Below are positions 47,801 to 56,982 of a stretch of 64,000 nt of DNA, piece by piece (positions within the stretch are counted from its first letter, which is position 1; each line of letters starts with the position of its first letter). The stretch covers positions 20,240,175-20,304,174 of the forward strand of contig OX393570.1 in NCBI GenBank assembly GCA_947652115.1, in the 5' to 3' direction. The notes under the pieces are model-generated. The model was given only the letters and a program-made list of their open reading frames with translations. It did no database searches and was not told the DNA's origin. Made by a program: the position numbers and the translations under genes. Source of the DNA: Blastomussa wellsi (lineage: Eukaryota; Cnidaria; Anthozoa; Scleractinia; Plerogyridae).

Positions 47801-50800
47801 CACTTCCAGTAACATAACTTACAGCAATACAATAAGATTTTGCTTCACCATACAATTTCCATAATTCCGATGGCATCGAAAATGGCGGACGCTGACTAGA
47901 TCCCTTTAAGTTATGAAAAGTACAAAAGCATTAATTGAGCTATGTCACAATATTTTGAGTTTATTTTTTTTTGCGACGAACCAAATTACCATTAAAATGT
48001 AGGAAACCTAAAACTAAGAGTTTACAAAGAAAGAAAAACAGCAAAGAGATGATACTAAACCAAAAAGGAACAAGGATGGTTGAGGATGGAGGATGGAGCT
48101 GATTGCAAATGACGATTTCAAACGGCCCAAACTGTGACATAGCTCCTTTAAATTTGTACAGAAAGGCGCTTTGAGGGTAAAGTGTCTCACAGCGCCCCGG
48201 CCGAGGCTTGAACTCGGACCATTCGACCCAGAGCCCAGTGCACTAACCATTAGGCCACTGTGCCTGCCATGTTTGCTAAATAGGAGGTATGTTCAACTTT
48301 CAGGTGACCAATGCAGGCAGTGAATTGCAGAAAAAGAAAGAGCTATTAAAAGAGAGCGAAGGATCAGAAGTGTTAAAAGGTGACGAGGTAAGGCCCAGTA
48401 CTGTGAATAAACTGTTGTGTGAAGTGATTGTGGTAGCAACATAGACTGGCTCTCAACTGAGTGTTAAAACCCATCCCAAAGTAAACACTGGCCAATCACT
48501 GAAGACATCGACAATTCCGTGAACCAAGCAAAACTTGAAGCAATTACATGCTGCTAGAAAAGCGTGTGTGAATGAACCATGATTTGTTTTGGTTTTACTT
48601 CTGCTTGGATAATTTTGTCATGGATGGCATGTCTGCAAACGTTTAGCATAAATAATAAATGTTGAAAAGCTTGAAAAAAATTATTTTTTGAGTTTTTCAA
48701 TTACAGCCCTTCTCAATCTTCCTCATTCAAAACCATTGTTTTTGTCTCAGTGAATTGTAGCTTATTTGGTGTCTTTCCATTAACATTAGTATGAAGGTTT
48801 TCTTTGATTTGATGGCACTTTTGTAATTTACTACCAAAGACAGTTTCATTTATCCATTGTCACTAAGCCCCTTTAAAAACCAATCACTAAATTTAACACC
48901 AAAGCAAATGCAAGGAAGGCGGTTGTGCCTTTTCCATGATACATGTATTTGCACTTTCCCCACTTAGTCAACCGTGCAAGAAAACATTACCTTCTTATTA
49001 TTTTGCTACCATAATCACTTAGGGTATTATCTTGACAATTGACCATTTTCGCATTGCCCATAATACACCTTGTTTACCCCCCCCCCCCCCCAACATTTTG
49101 CATAACCTTTGTTTCCCAATTCTCGTGGGTATTACAGTCGTCCCAAGAGAATCTGAAAACAATTCTTATGCAAAATTTTGGGGGGTAAAGAAGGTGTATT
49201 ATGGGCAATGCGAAAATGGTCAATACATTGAAAAACGTTTCTAATTTAAGTTTATTTGATTTAAGTTTAAAAGGTATGTGAACAAGCTCCGCGGCAAGAG
49301 TACTGTGTACAAAAAGAAAAGACAAGAGGTATGCAACACAAATTATTTCTCTGTTCTTTCAATATTATGTTTATTTTGGTTTGTAATTACCTTTTTTGTA
49401 ATTTCCAGTTGGCTGAGCTTCGTGCAGAGTATGGTGTACTGGCTAGAACTGAAGAAATCTTGAAAGGAAAAGATGAAACATTTCAACAACAGCTGGTTAG
49501 TACGGGTGTCTTTTCAAAAGAAGTGTATTTGGCTGTCTTCTTGTCAGGAAATTGTCTATTTTTTTATCATATTGTTGTTTGCGTTTAGTTTAAGGGGGGG
49601 AGGCACATTTTTTGAGAGAAAGTTCTTTATTTGAAGGAGCCTTATTGTGTAGGAAACTCTATTTTAGGTGGAGTTGTTATCATATGCTGTTTCCTTAATT
49701 CGCGATGAGCATGCAACCTCGTCTTAACTGGAGTGGTGCGCTTTAATTGTTGTATTTCACGCTTTAGGCTAATATGGAAAATAAAAAGGGCGTGTCTGGT
49801 TTTCATGAGACCCAAGAAGAATTGGAGAAGGTATCTGCCAAGAAAAGTGAGCTGGATGAACAGAAGGGGAAAACTCTGGAGGACATCTCTGAACTGGTAA
49901 GGACGGTAGCTTACCTCTGATAGAGAAGATGTGCCAACCATTCTTGACAGTGTTTCATCACATTTCGAAAGAACTCGAATTTTTTCAAAAATAGTCTCTG
50001 CTGTACTTTGAATTTTCCAAGATAGAACTGTCTGTGAAAGTGTGAAATCCCCTATGCGATTTATTTTTTTTTGTGTTGGTTTTTTCAGGTTCGGCAATTA
50101 AATGGAACAATTGCCGATAAAAAGAGCGCTCTGGCTCCAGTAATCAAGGAACTAAGACCAATGAGACAGAAATGCCAGGTATCAACAGACAATTTCTCCT
50201 TACGTTTTCCGTACATTGTCAAGCGGACGGGTAATGAGAATTAACCATATTATCAGCTAGCGAACACTGTCTTTATGTTCCATCAAATTCTCAAAACTTT
50301 TGGTAAAAGAGTTATATGACGTTGAGTAAGAAGAGTTGATGATTTGATTTTGAATCTTTCAGGAAATGACTGGAGAGTATGAAGAAAGGAAGGCAGCTTA
50401 TGAGAACTTAGCAGCAGGACTTGAGAGCAACATGTCTAAACTGGAACAGGTAATTGAACTTCCCTCCTTCCCCTCCCACGTGTAAACTTGTGTGCGTTTC
50501 CATGGCAACATGACGGTGTCGTTTTCGCACGCAAAAGGCGCATAGACCGTAAGTGGTAGTCCAGGGTCCTAAGAATCAACTTCATTAGTGTTCGACTTTT
50601 TTAATGTTTTTAGGAAGTGCGCGGCCTTCGTGAAGAACTGACACACGAGGAAGGGCGATATCATTATTTGCACTGCATGTTGAAGGTACGTTTCGTCAGT
50701 TTTGTGACAGAATATCGCCTGATACTCGGCCCATGAGGCTAAAATCCGTCGATATTCCGCACGATAATTATTTTATTATTCAACAAATTGTCAACGAAAT

Positions 50801-51889
50801 ATATTTCACCGCTAAAATCACTGTGGTTATGCAGCGCTTTGCAAGGCTTCAGACGTATCTTGCCAAGCTACTTGTTATCGCAGGATATCTGGTATGTACG
50901 GATGACGGATGACTTTCTGGCCATATATGGGCATCGTGACAATTTGTTGAATAAAGCCTTGAGTTACCGACAGAATGACACTCGCACGCCATCTTTTGCG
51001 TGGCGCTCTCAGTTACTTAACAAGACAGTAGACTCCTTCGCTGTCGTTATTTAGGTCGTCACGCAACGCACATCTTCTCAGGTGTAGTAGTTCGTTGCGT
51101 GACAGTCTAAGTAACGTAAGACTGGCACGACTGAGCTGATGCTAATATTTTATTCTGCTCAACCCAGGTACTTGAAGTTCAACAGAGGCGAATTGATGAC
51201 GAACTGAAAGCCTATCGTTCAGCGGATACAGCAGATCGTAAAAAATCTTTCAGGTAGGCAAACATCGTTGCCTGTCACGTCACAACGAGTGACGTCTCCC
51301 GGGGGGAGAGGTGGGGGGTTACAACTTTAAATGTCGGATAGGTGTGTTGCGAAGGTTCTTTAACCCTAACCCTATTAATGTATTTTAAGGATAAAGAAAA
51401 CGGAATACCTTTTCAGGGTGAAAAAGAAAACTAAAAAAAAGGTATAAACGGGTCAACCTTATTTCATTCCTGTAACGTCATAAAGGGCAAAAATGATACC
51501 CTATATTAGGACCGAGAACTTCAAAAGACCATACCCTATCCCGCGACACATACTAGTATATAGCCCACAAATATGGGAATACTCTCCAGAAACAAAAAAC
51601 ATGGCTGCTGTTTGGGCTGCTTTGAAACTGAAAGTGTTGCTGCAAAATTGTGAATATTTCGTTTCCTTTAATGCTGTTTATTTTTTTGCAGGGAACAGTT
51701 CACTAAAAAGATTCAAGAACAAGAGAACTTGGGCAAGGTATAAATTATGAATATAATTTGGTTTTATCAACTGGGTTGATAATCGCTCCGACGAAGGGCT
51801 AACGCTCGAAACGTCAGCTCTTGAATCTCTTTACGGTGGCCAATTGACATTATCAACCCAGTTGATAAAACCAAATTATATTGTTATAC

Positions 51890-51934
<45 letters not shown>

Positions 51935-53421
51935 CTATAAATTATGAAGTTTTATTAAAGGTTTTAAATAAACGTGAAAACTTAGAAGGTACTTATATAG
52001 AGTAAAAGGTGATACAAGAGTCAAATCTTTCAGGTTGGCAAATGTAAAAATCCAAGAAAATCAACCGGGGCTAAGCGTATCACAGCATGTCGCAAAAGTG
52101 TTATAGATTTTAAAACGTTATCAATGGGGTACGGAAAATCCTTCCCTTAGATCTTGATATCTAAGGTCTTACGTTTAGGGACTCCGGATTGAGTGAATTG
52201 CCCAGAGTATTGAAATAATTTCATGGACTGTCAGCAGGTGTGGTGTCTGTATTCGGGCCTAGTGGCCCATCAGGCCGGAGCTTATCCCGGTTTCTAGCAG
52301 GGGTGGTGTACATCAAATAAATTAATTTGAAGAAAACGCTTTTGATGTTTTTGTGCCTGTCTTTGCTGCTCGTGTAAGGTTTGAAGGTTTGCTGGACACT
52401 TCGCGACTTATTTATGCCGAGGTTTTGTTTTCCTTTTCAGAGTCTGCGTGATAAACAGAAGTCTGTACGAGAGAGCCAGGGACCGAATATGAAACAGATG
52501 AAGATGTGGAGTGTAAGTTTTCTTGTTCAAACCCAGGATTTTGCAAATCCTCTCCCTCGAGTTCAAAGACTTTTAAGATCAGAGAATCAAAGCACGCAAA
52601 GAACCCGAATGTAGCAGATGAAAGAATTCCGTTCAAAAATCTGCAGTGAGGCCAGGAAAATTTATTGCTTCTCATTTTGAGCAAGATGCATATCCACAAT
52701 AGTGCAAAGTGCTGCCGCATTGTTGTTTTCAGCGTGCAGTGTCATAGCTGGCCCGTGGATGAAAATTACCATAATTGTAGTTTTTGTATTAATACGTCCA
52801 CTCGTGTTTATTCGGGAAGCCTTTGGAAGCATGAAAAAAAATGGAAAAGCAAGCATTTTTGTGTCCAACGTGGATAGAGAATTTCATGACTAAAACTGCA
52901 GGGATGTAAACTTAAGGTCATTCCACCGAAATGAAACCCACACTGAGATCTTTTTCAAACATTTTCTAGTCTAAAACCAAATTAATTACTTAGGCGAGCC
53001 AAAAAGGACGGAGACAATCCAGTGAACCAATCAAAACTCGAAGTAATTTAGCCGATGCAAAGCGCGGGAAAACGTGCGCGCGCGCGTAACGATTGGTATT
53101 GCTTTTACTTCTGATTGGCTGAAAAAGTGGCGCGAGAAATATAAACCAATCGCTAAGCGAAGTAATGCAAAACCGCAGCGATTCGCTAATTTCTTTCGAC
53201 ACTCAAGTGAAAACCGCTCTAACCTGTCCAAATATCAAGGTATGAAATGGTTTTAAGTATTTTATTTTCTTTAGTCATGACTGCCTTGTTTTTTCGTAAT
53301 ATATTAGGACCTCGCCAAATTGTTGGAGTGCAAGCGGAACTGTATGTTAAAGCAACAACAAGAAGCGCAAAACAGGGACGAAACACAAGGCCAGGATGGC
53401 GAAAATGTGTTGGTTCTATAA
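40540..53421 (+). CDS. IFT81: Intraflagellar transport protein 81 (IFT-B core subunit)
   Basis: IFT81 is a core IFT-B1 subunit that pairs with IFT74 and binds tubulin for ciliary transport. Twenty-three GT-AG exons: 40540-40613, 41514-41583, 42646-42749, 43673-43853, 44292-44381, 45215-45280, 45521-45631, 46122-46206, 46796-46863, 46945-47040, 47121-47216, 47566-47628, 48304-48387, 49266-49328, 49409-49495, 49768-49896, 50089-50178, 50363-50449, 50614-50685, 51168-51253, 51692-51737, 52441-52512, 53308-53421. Phases all agree: 2034 nt, 677 aa (human 676). The N-terminal calponin-homology-like domain spans residues ~1-125 ([31 protein letters not shown] core). The remainder is a nearly continuous coiled coil, with conserved [26 protein letters not shown] and [12 protein letters not shown]. 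Poly(A) signal AATAAA at 53688-53693. Introns are loaded with SINE and MITE copies; one element abuts the exon 21 donor. Confidence 0.95.
40905..41110. repeat. Cluster of ATGATAGT / ACTATCAT motifs in IFT81 intron 1
   Basis: TGATGATAGT and its complement ACTATCA occur repeatedly in both orientations, making many possible small hairpins. Probably a degenerate fold-back repeat. Confidence 0.5.
41210..41452. mobile_element. Fold-back element in IFT81 intron 1
   Basis: GTAGTCCTGAGAAGGACTGTTGTCAGTGAC on the left pairs with GTCACTAACAACAGTCCTTCTCAGGACTAC-type sequence on the right, and AAGTCATTATCAG pairs with CTGATAATGACTT. Arms of about 80-100 bp, non-coding. Confidence 0.65.
41655..41970 (+). 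mobile_element. tRNA-derived SINE, split by a nested MITE
   Basis: GGGCAAGACACTTTGCTC and CATCCAGG are followed, after the nested element, by TGTATAAATC and GCTATGGACTGACATC, in the same order as the SINE at 58964-59279. A further piece of the 3' part occurs near 42415-42450. Confidence 0.75.
41761..41903. mobile_element. 143-bp palindromic MITE nested in a SINE
   Basis: Terminal repeats CCCCGGTTGTTCAAAG and the complement of CTTTAAACAACCGGGG. A 5-bp CCAGG flanks both sides (41756-41760, 41904-41908), where the intact SINE has one copy. Internal short repeats of ATCCACTGGA / TCCAGTGGAT type make it strongly self-complementary. Confidence 0.8.
42827..43036. mobile_element. Fold-back MITE in IFT81 intron 3
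   Basis: GTGGCCACACAACAAACTTTTTTGACAAGTTA-type left arm pairs with the right arm ACTTGTCAAAAAAGTTTGTTGGG; GCCAATCAGAGAACGTGAATTTG pairs with CAAATTCATGTTCTCTGATTGGC. Arms ~90 bp, inner spacer ~40 bp, non-coding. Confidence 0.75.
43042..43280. repeat. Tandem duplication, ~125-bp spacing, in IFT81 intron 3
   Basis: Segments 43042-43155 and 43168-43280 are direct repeats (shared AATGTATTTCAG, TTATTATCAAAGTCATCA, TTCTGATTGACAGACA) with roughly 10% differences. Confidence 0.75.
44599..44632 (+). repeat. TATG microsatellite after AATAAA, possible LINE tail
   Basis: AAAATAAAAGAATC followed by (TATG)n resembles the 3' end of a non-LTR retrotransposon, but the body is not recognisable. Confidence 0.35.
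47935..48147. mobile_element. TTAA-family 'AGGAGC' MITE, copy 3
   Basis: 213 bp between TTAA at 47931-47934 and 48148-48151. It ends TGACATAGCTCCT and shares AGGAAACCTAAAAC and CCAAAAAGGAA with copy 1. It lies in IFT81 intron 12, directly followed by a SINE head. Confidence 0.7.
48165..48272 (-). mobile_element. tRNA-derived SINE head
   Basis: On the minus strand: GGCACAGTGGCCTAATGGTTAGTG (A-box region), then AGTTCAAGCCTCGG (B-box region) and the GGGGC end of the tRNA part. Only the tRNA-like head and a short downstream piece are present. Confidence 0.75.
49038..49224. mobile_element. 187-bp MITE with ~35-bp terminal inverted repeats in IFT81 intron 13
   Basis: The left end ATTGACCATTTTCGCATTGC and the right end GCAATGCGAAAATGGTCAAT are exact complements, and the pairing extends through CCATAATACACCTT. 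The middle has a C run on the left and a GGGGGG run on the right. It ends 41 bp before exon 14. Confidence 0.85.
50700..50960. repeat. Dispersed repeat shared with IFT57 intron 12
   Basis: Carries CAACAAATTGTCAACGAAA, ATCGCAGGATATCTGG and GTGACAATTTGTTGAATAAA, in the same order and orientation as at 11725-12045. It lies in the intron between IFT81 exons 19 and 20. Confidence 0.65.
51300..51595. repeat. Dispersed repeat (relative of 38735-39310), reverse orientation
   Basis: TATATAGCCCACAAATATGGG and ACCCTATCCCGC mirror the left end of the repeat at 38735. Non-coding; lies in the intron before IFT81 exon 21. Confidence 0.6.
51752..51935 (+). mobile_element. 184-bp hairpin retroelement, copy B, at IFT81 splice donor
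   Basis: Flanked by a perfect 13-bp duplication TATAAATTATGAA (51739-51751 and 51936-51948); its first base is the T of the exon 21 GT donor. The outer stem is TTTTATCAACTGGGTTGATAAT with ATTATCAACCCAGTTGATAAAA. The loop carries CCGACGA (51788-51794), a GGGC-TAAC-GCTC hairpin, GAAA (51808-51811) and GTC (51813-51815); GCT before and AGC after can pair. It ends CACAGTTTCTTTAGAAACTTA. Hammerhead-like, but the core differs from consensus at position 4 and has one extra A before the hairpin. Confidence 0.75.
52228..52312 (-). mobile_element. SINE 3' fragment
   Basis: The complement of the SINE tail: GGGCCTAGTGGCCCATCAGG and GAGCTTATCCCGGTTTC match the inverted 3' part of the copy at 58964-59279. 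In the intron after IFT81 exon 21. Confidence 0.65.
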
Positions 53422-53452
53422 GAAACAAGACGGAAGGACGCTTTCACTTAGC

Positions 53453-53567
53453 CTAGCCTCCCACGCAGACGTTCATTAGGCTCGTCACGCAATCTTCCTG
53501 AGTTCGGAGTTCGTATGGAGAAAAGATTGCGTGACAAACCCAAACGGCACTTGAGTGGGAGGCTAGC
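53453..53567. mobile_element. Small fold-back element in the IFT81 3' UTR
   Basis: CTAGCCTCCCAC at the left pairs with GTGGGAGGCTAG at the right, and GTCACGCAATCTT pairs with AAGATTGCGTGAC. It starts 32 bp after the stop codon and before the AATAAA, so it is probably transcribed in the 3' UTR. Confidence 0.7.
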
Positions 53568-53571
53568 TGTC

Positions 53572-54145
53572 ACGCTGTATTTCAACAAGATGTCTCTTGT
53601 ATGAGACATCTTGTTACTGATTTTTCAGCCTGTTTGCTTAACTTAACCAGTTACTCTATGTATTGCAATGGTATGTATTACATGCAGAATAAAATGCGAA
53701 AGTTTTAATTTGGTGAAGACTCATCTTTCCTGGTGAGAGATAAATTTGAACTTGTAACTCAGAAAACGAATTCAATTATGATTCCGATTTCGATTTTCAC
53801 TAGGTCGTAAGCGCCTCAGTTCCCGGGGCCCCGCACCCGGGACACTTTGGCTCATTGCTGTTACTGCCGATAATCTAGGACACAATTAACTGACTCTCTT
53901 ATCTCAGTTATAACTAATCTCATTTGTTTCCCTTGTGCGTGACAAACAAACTAACAAACAAACAAGCAAGCAAGCACGTTCTTTGGTCATATCCATTTTA
54001 TTCCAGAATCCCTGCCCTTGAAAACATACATCACGTTATTCCTTAAAAGTGTGATCACGAGCTTTAATAGTTTAAACCAAAAGAAGGTCGACGAAAACTT
54101 AGGTGTCATCCGGGAATTTCGTTTGATCAGATGTTTATCCGGGAC
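53572..54145. other. Convergent 3' region between IFT81 and the Ly6-like gene
   Basis: IFT81 poly(A) signal at 53688-53693 on plus; the Ly6-like gene's AATAAA on minus at 53997-54002. Low-complexity AAAC/AAGC repeats at 53940-53980. No other gene. Confidence 0.6.
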
Positions 54146-54704
54146 TTATAACTTTGGCATGCATCCAGACTTGTTGCAAGTAGCGACTCGGCAAGTATCA
54201 CCACTTCCTTTCATCGTCGAGCAGAAATCCTCGTCACCTTGAATAAAAATTTCACTCTTGCATCCTAAGGAATAGTTCATTATATGAACGGTGCCTTCGT
54301 TGGATGTAGTCGTCCACTCCATTAACCCACACTTTACCGTCTCTGATGGATCTATGCTTTGTTCGCATTCTTGCAATTTAAATGCGCCATATTTGCATTC
54401 TCCTGGAGTTGCATCCAAGTTGCATGTTGGGCACTTGAGTGCATCTGCTAATTACAAAAAAAGAGTTGTTGTGGAAAACCCGACGACAATTTAATTATAT
54501 TGTACAGATCAAACCTCGTTAATACGGACTGCAAAGCGAAAGAGAAGCTGGAGTGTCTGTATTATGGAGGAAGAGTTGATATGAATTTTGGTCTCGTTCG
54601 GATCGAGTTTTTCGAGAGTTACACCACCCAAGATTAATGAACTCACCATGCTTGTCCAAAAGCAGGAAGACGAAGCAAAGAAAAAAGATTTCCTTCAACT
54701 GCAT
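54146..54704 (-). CDS. Small secreted cysteine-rich protein, Ly6/uPAR (three-finger)-like
   Basis: Two exons (54704-54647, 54447-54146) with matching phase encode 119 aa. Residues 1-18 form a signal peptide (hydrophobic IFFLCFVFLLL). The mature part starts ADALKCPTC, the usual LxCxxC opening of an LU domain, has ten cysteines, and ends CRVATCNKSGC, with a CN near the C-terminus as in Ly6 proteins. No GPI-type hydrophobic tail follows, so it is probably soluble. Ly6 proteins act in cell recognition, receptor modulation or immunity; nothing here identifies a partner, and there is no basis for calling it a toxin. A minus-strand AATAAA lies 144 bp after the stop (53997-54002). The family call is by cysteine pattern only. 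Confidence 0.75.
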
Positions 54705-55329
54705 CTTGATAGAATACTCTGAAATAGAGAATCATAACGATAGTCGCACCCCAAGTGATATGAATCAATAAATTTTTCAGTGGACTTGTCATTGTCGGTA
54801 TTTGAATGTTGTTTTGTAGGTAATACTAAAATGCACTACTTTTAACGCGTTCTTCACTATCAAGCAAATTGAAGCAAAATCTACAAATCATATTTCTAGT
54901 AGCTACATGGACAAATAGTTAAAAAATCGTCACAATCATGCGAAAAAGACCATGTCTTACCTTTTTCCGTCTTTCGGTCGTGCCAACTGAATCAACTTGC
55001 TATCGGCTAAAGCGTTTATCAAATCAAGCGTTACCAAGGGTTACGAATTTTCCATGCACAACAATTCTTGCCATTGCTTACCGAGTTCCTGCCACAGAAA
55101 GGTGAGCATAAAATGCTTACTGTGATTGACACGATCTGAATAACCCGGCTACATAATATTCAAGCTAAACTGCGTCCGTCACTCGAAGATAAATTTCATT
55201 CGAAAATACTGGCACCAACCTTCTTTATATCTGAAAACAAAGCTATCCTATACTTAAATTTAATTTCCTACAGAGCTGAACTTAAAAACATATAAAAAAA
55301 CAGAATGTCAAGAATTTTATCGGTTTGTT

Positions 55330-55660
55330 TTATTGCTGAGCAACGTTGGAGAACTGAGGGAGTTTAATGCTTTGGAACAAAAACTGACAGGAAACGTACG
55401 AACGTATTGCTATCGATATTGCTCGAGGGCATAAAGCTGTTACTCAGTTGAACACAAGTTAAAATTCTCCTGGCAGAAATGCTGAAAATAGGCTTTTGTG
55501 CTAAAAATTCTGCCGGCAGAATTTATCCACGCTGATATGCTTGAGGCAAAGTCCATAAACCTAGACTGAACTAACAAAACGCACACACCGTATGGTGACA
55601 AACTAATTATTCTCTTTCGGAATTTACTGTCTCTCATGTTTCATTTCTTTAACAGTTCCG
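55330..55660. repeat. Dispersed repeat, copy 1 of a local pair
   Basis: Shares AATTCTGCC(G/C)GCA, AGAATTTATC and GGAATTTACTGTC-type blocks, in order, with 56340-56775. Diverged; each copy contains short frames that are not conserved between them. Confidence 0.65.
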
Positions 55661-55724
55661 TCTCAAATCAACTAAAAGAGAACGAACTGCTATGAATTGC
55701 GCCTTATTCGCTAAGATGATATTA

Positions 55725-55985
55725 TCATAAAGACCGCAGACAAATGATCAGGGAAAGTAGTTATGGACTTCGACCGATATAAATATCACAAAAAAAACCA
55801 CACCCAAGCCAGACCGCTTCTACACAATCCCAAAAATACACAAGGAAGGCAACTTTGGACGCCCAACATTTTCGAGTAATGGCAACCCTAAGGAACGAAT
55901 ATTCCAATTCGTAGACTTCTATCTTCAACCGTTGTCGAGTACTTTGTTGAAGTACTCGACAAATTTCCGACCTATCTTACCCAAT
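55725..55985 (+). pseudogene. Penelope-like element reverse transcriptase fragment, broken
   Basis: One frame reads RFYTIPKIHKEGNFGRP and then NPKERIFQFVDFYLQPL (about 55818-55938), the conserved block of Penelope-like element reverse transcriptases. Just upstream another frame reads GKVVMDFDRYKY after an in-frame stop, matching the preceding conserved block. The piece is therefore frameshifted and stop-containing, about 85 codons in total. No GIY-YIG endonuclease domain was seen. Confidence 0.75.
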
Positions 55986-56339
55986 CAAAAACTACCCCGA
56001 GAGCTCGCGAATACACAGAAAGCAATCGCGCGAACACGTCACGTTGCTTAGCAACTTTAGGGTAAGCAACGTGGCACTTGTTCACTAGTTTTGAGACTCA
56101 CGAGAGGCTGTTTGCAGGTTTCGCACCGAATAGAGTTCGCGCTGTCCGATTGATGCGATTTCACATCAATGATCAATGGTTTACATTGACCATGAGTTAG
56201 GCTAGTAAAATTATTATTTGTGAAAACTGTGAATGAAATAAAGATAATTTACAAGTTTAAGGACAATTTTTTAGGGCTAATGGACTTCACTTGTCTGGGA
56301 GGTTAACGAGCACCGGATACCGTTTACCCGATTGTCAAC

Positions 56340-56775
56340 GCTGAGCAACATTGAAGAATGAAATTGGTATGCAATAATTTTATGCCCGAGAGCATAACCA
56401 CTGAATGATTAGGAAAAACTGATCGAAACATATTACTGGAAGGCATAAAACTGTTACTTGGTAACAAGACTTCTTTTTCCAACGTTGCTGGGCAATAATA
56501 AACACGAGTTCAAATTCTGGTCGCAGGATTCCGAGCACGAATGCCCAACTATGAACTTCCCCCCGGAGATGGCCAACACGGGCTTTTAATTTCTGCTCAA
56601 AATTCTGCCCGCAAAATTGATCGACGCATCGCATCACTTTCAGAATTTATCGACGCTGACTTGTTTGAGGCCGAGTCCATTGACCTGGAATTAGCAAAAC
56701 GCGAACACAGTATAGTGACAAAATATTTTATTCTCTGTCTGAATTTACTGTCCTTCATGTTCTATTTCTTTAACT
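56340..56775. repeat. Dispersed repeat, copy 2 of a local pair
   Basis: The partner of 55330-55660. Contains CTGAGCAACATTGAAGAATGA, TCTGCCCGCAAAATT and CTGAATTTACTGTCCTTCATG. Non-coding. Confidence 0.6.
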
Positions 56776-56982
56776 GAAACAAAAGCTTTGCATAATCATT
56801 TTATTGGACGTTTAGATCAAGATGGTGAACGATATATGTTGCCAATAGGTGTGTTCGGCGCTCCAATTTCTGTAGCGTTCGTACAATCTTCGGAAGGCCG
56901 ATGCAATCTTCGGAAAACCGATTGCCTTATGAGCTCGTCGTATAATTTGCTCGCTTTCTGGTGAAGCAAGTTTTCACTCCGG

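Larger units (their letters stand above)
54705..56982. other. Intergenic region with degraded retroelement sequence
   Basis: Contains two related non-coding segments (55330-55660, 56340-56775), the Penelope-like RT fragment (55725-55985), and the likely UBXN7 3' UTR (AATAAA on minus at 56800-56805). Short frames in 55.4-56.8 kb show no family resemblance. Confidence 0.55.

Noticed and set aside
48165..48272. Functional tRNA gene
   Set aside because: A- and B-box-like sequences are present but the cloverleaf is degraded and the sequence matches the SINE family head.
54146..54704. Calling the secreted three-finger-like protein a venom toxin
   Set aside because: The cysteine pattern fits Ly6 proteins generally; nothing in sequence or context indicates toxicity.
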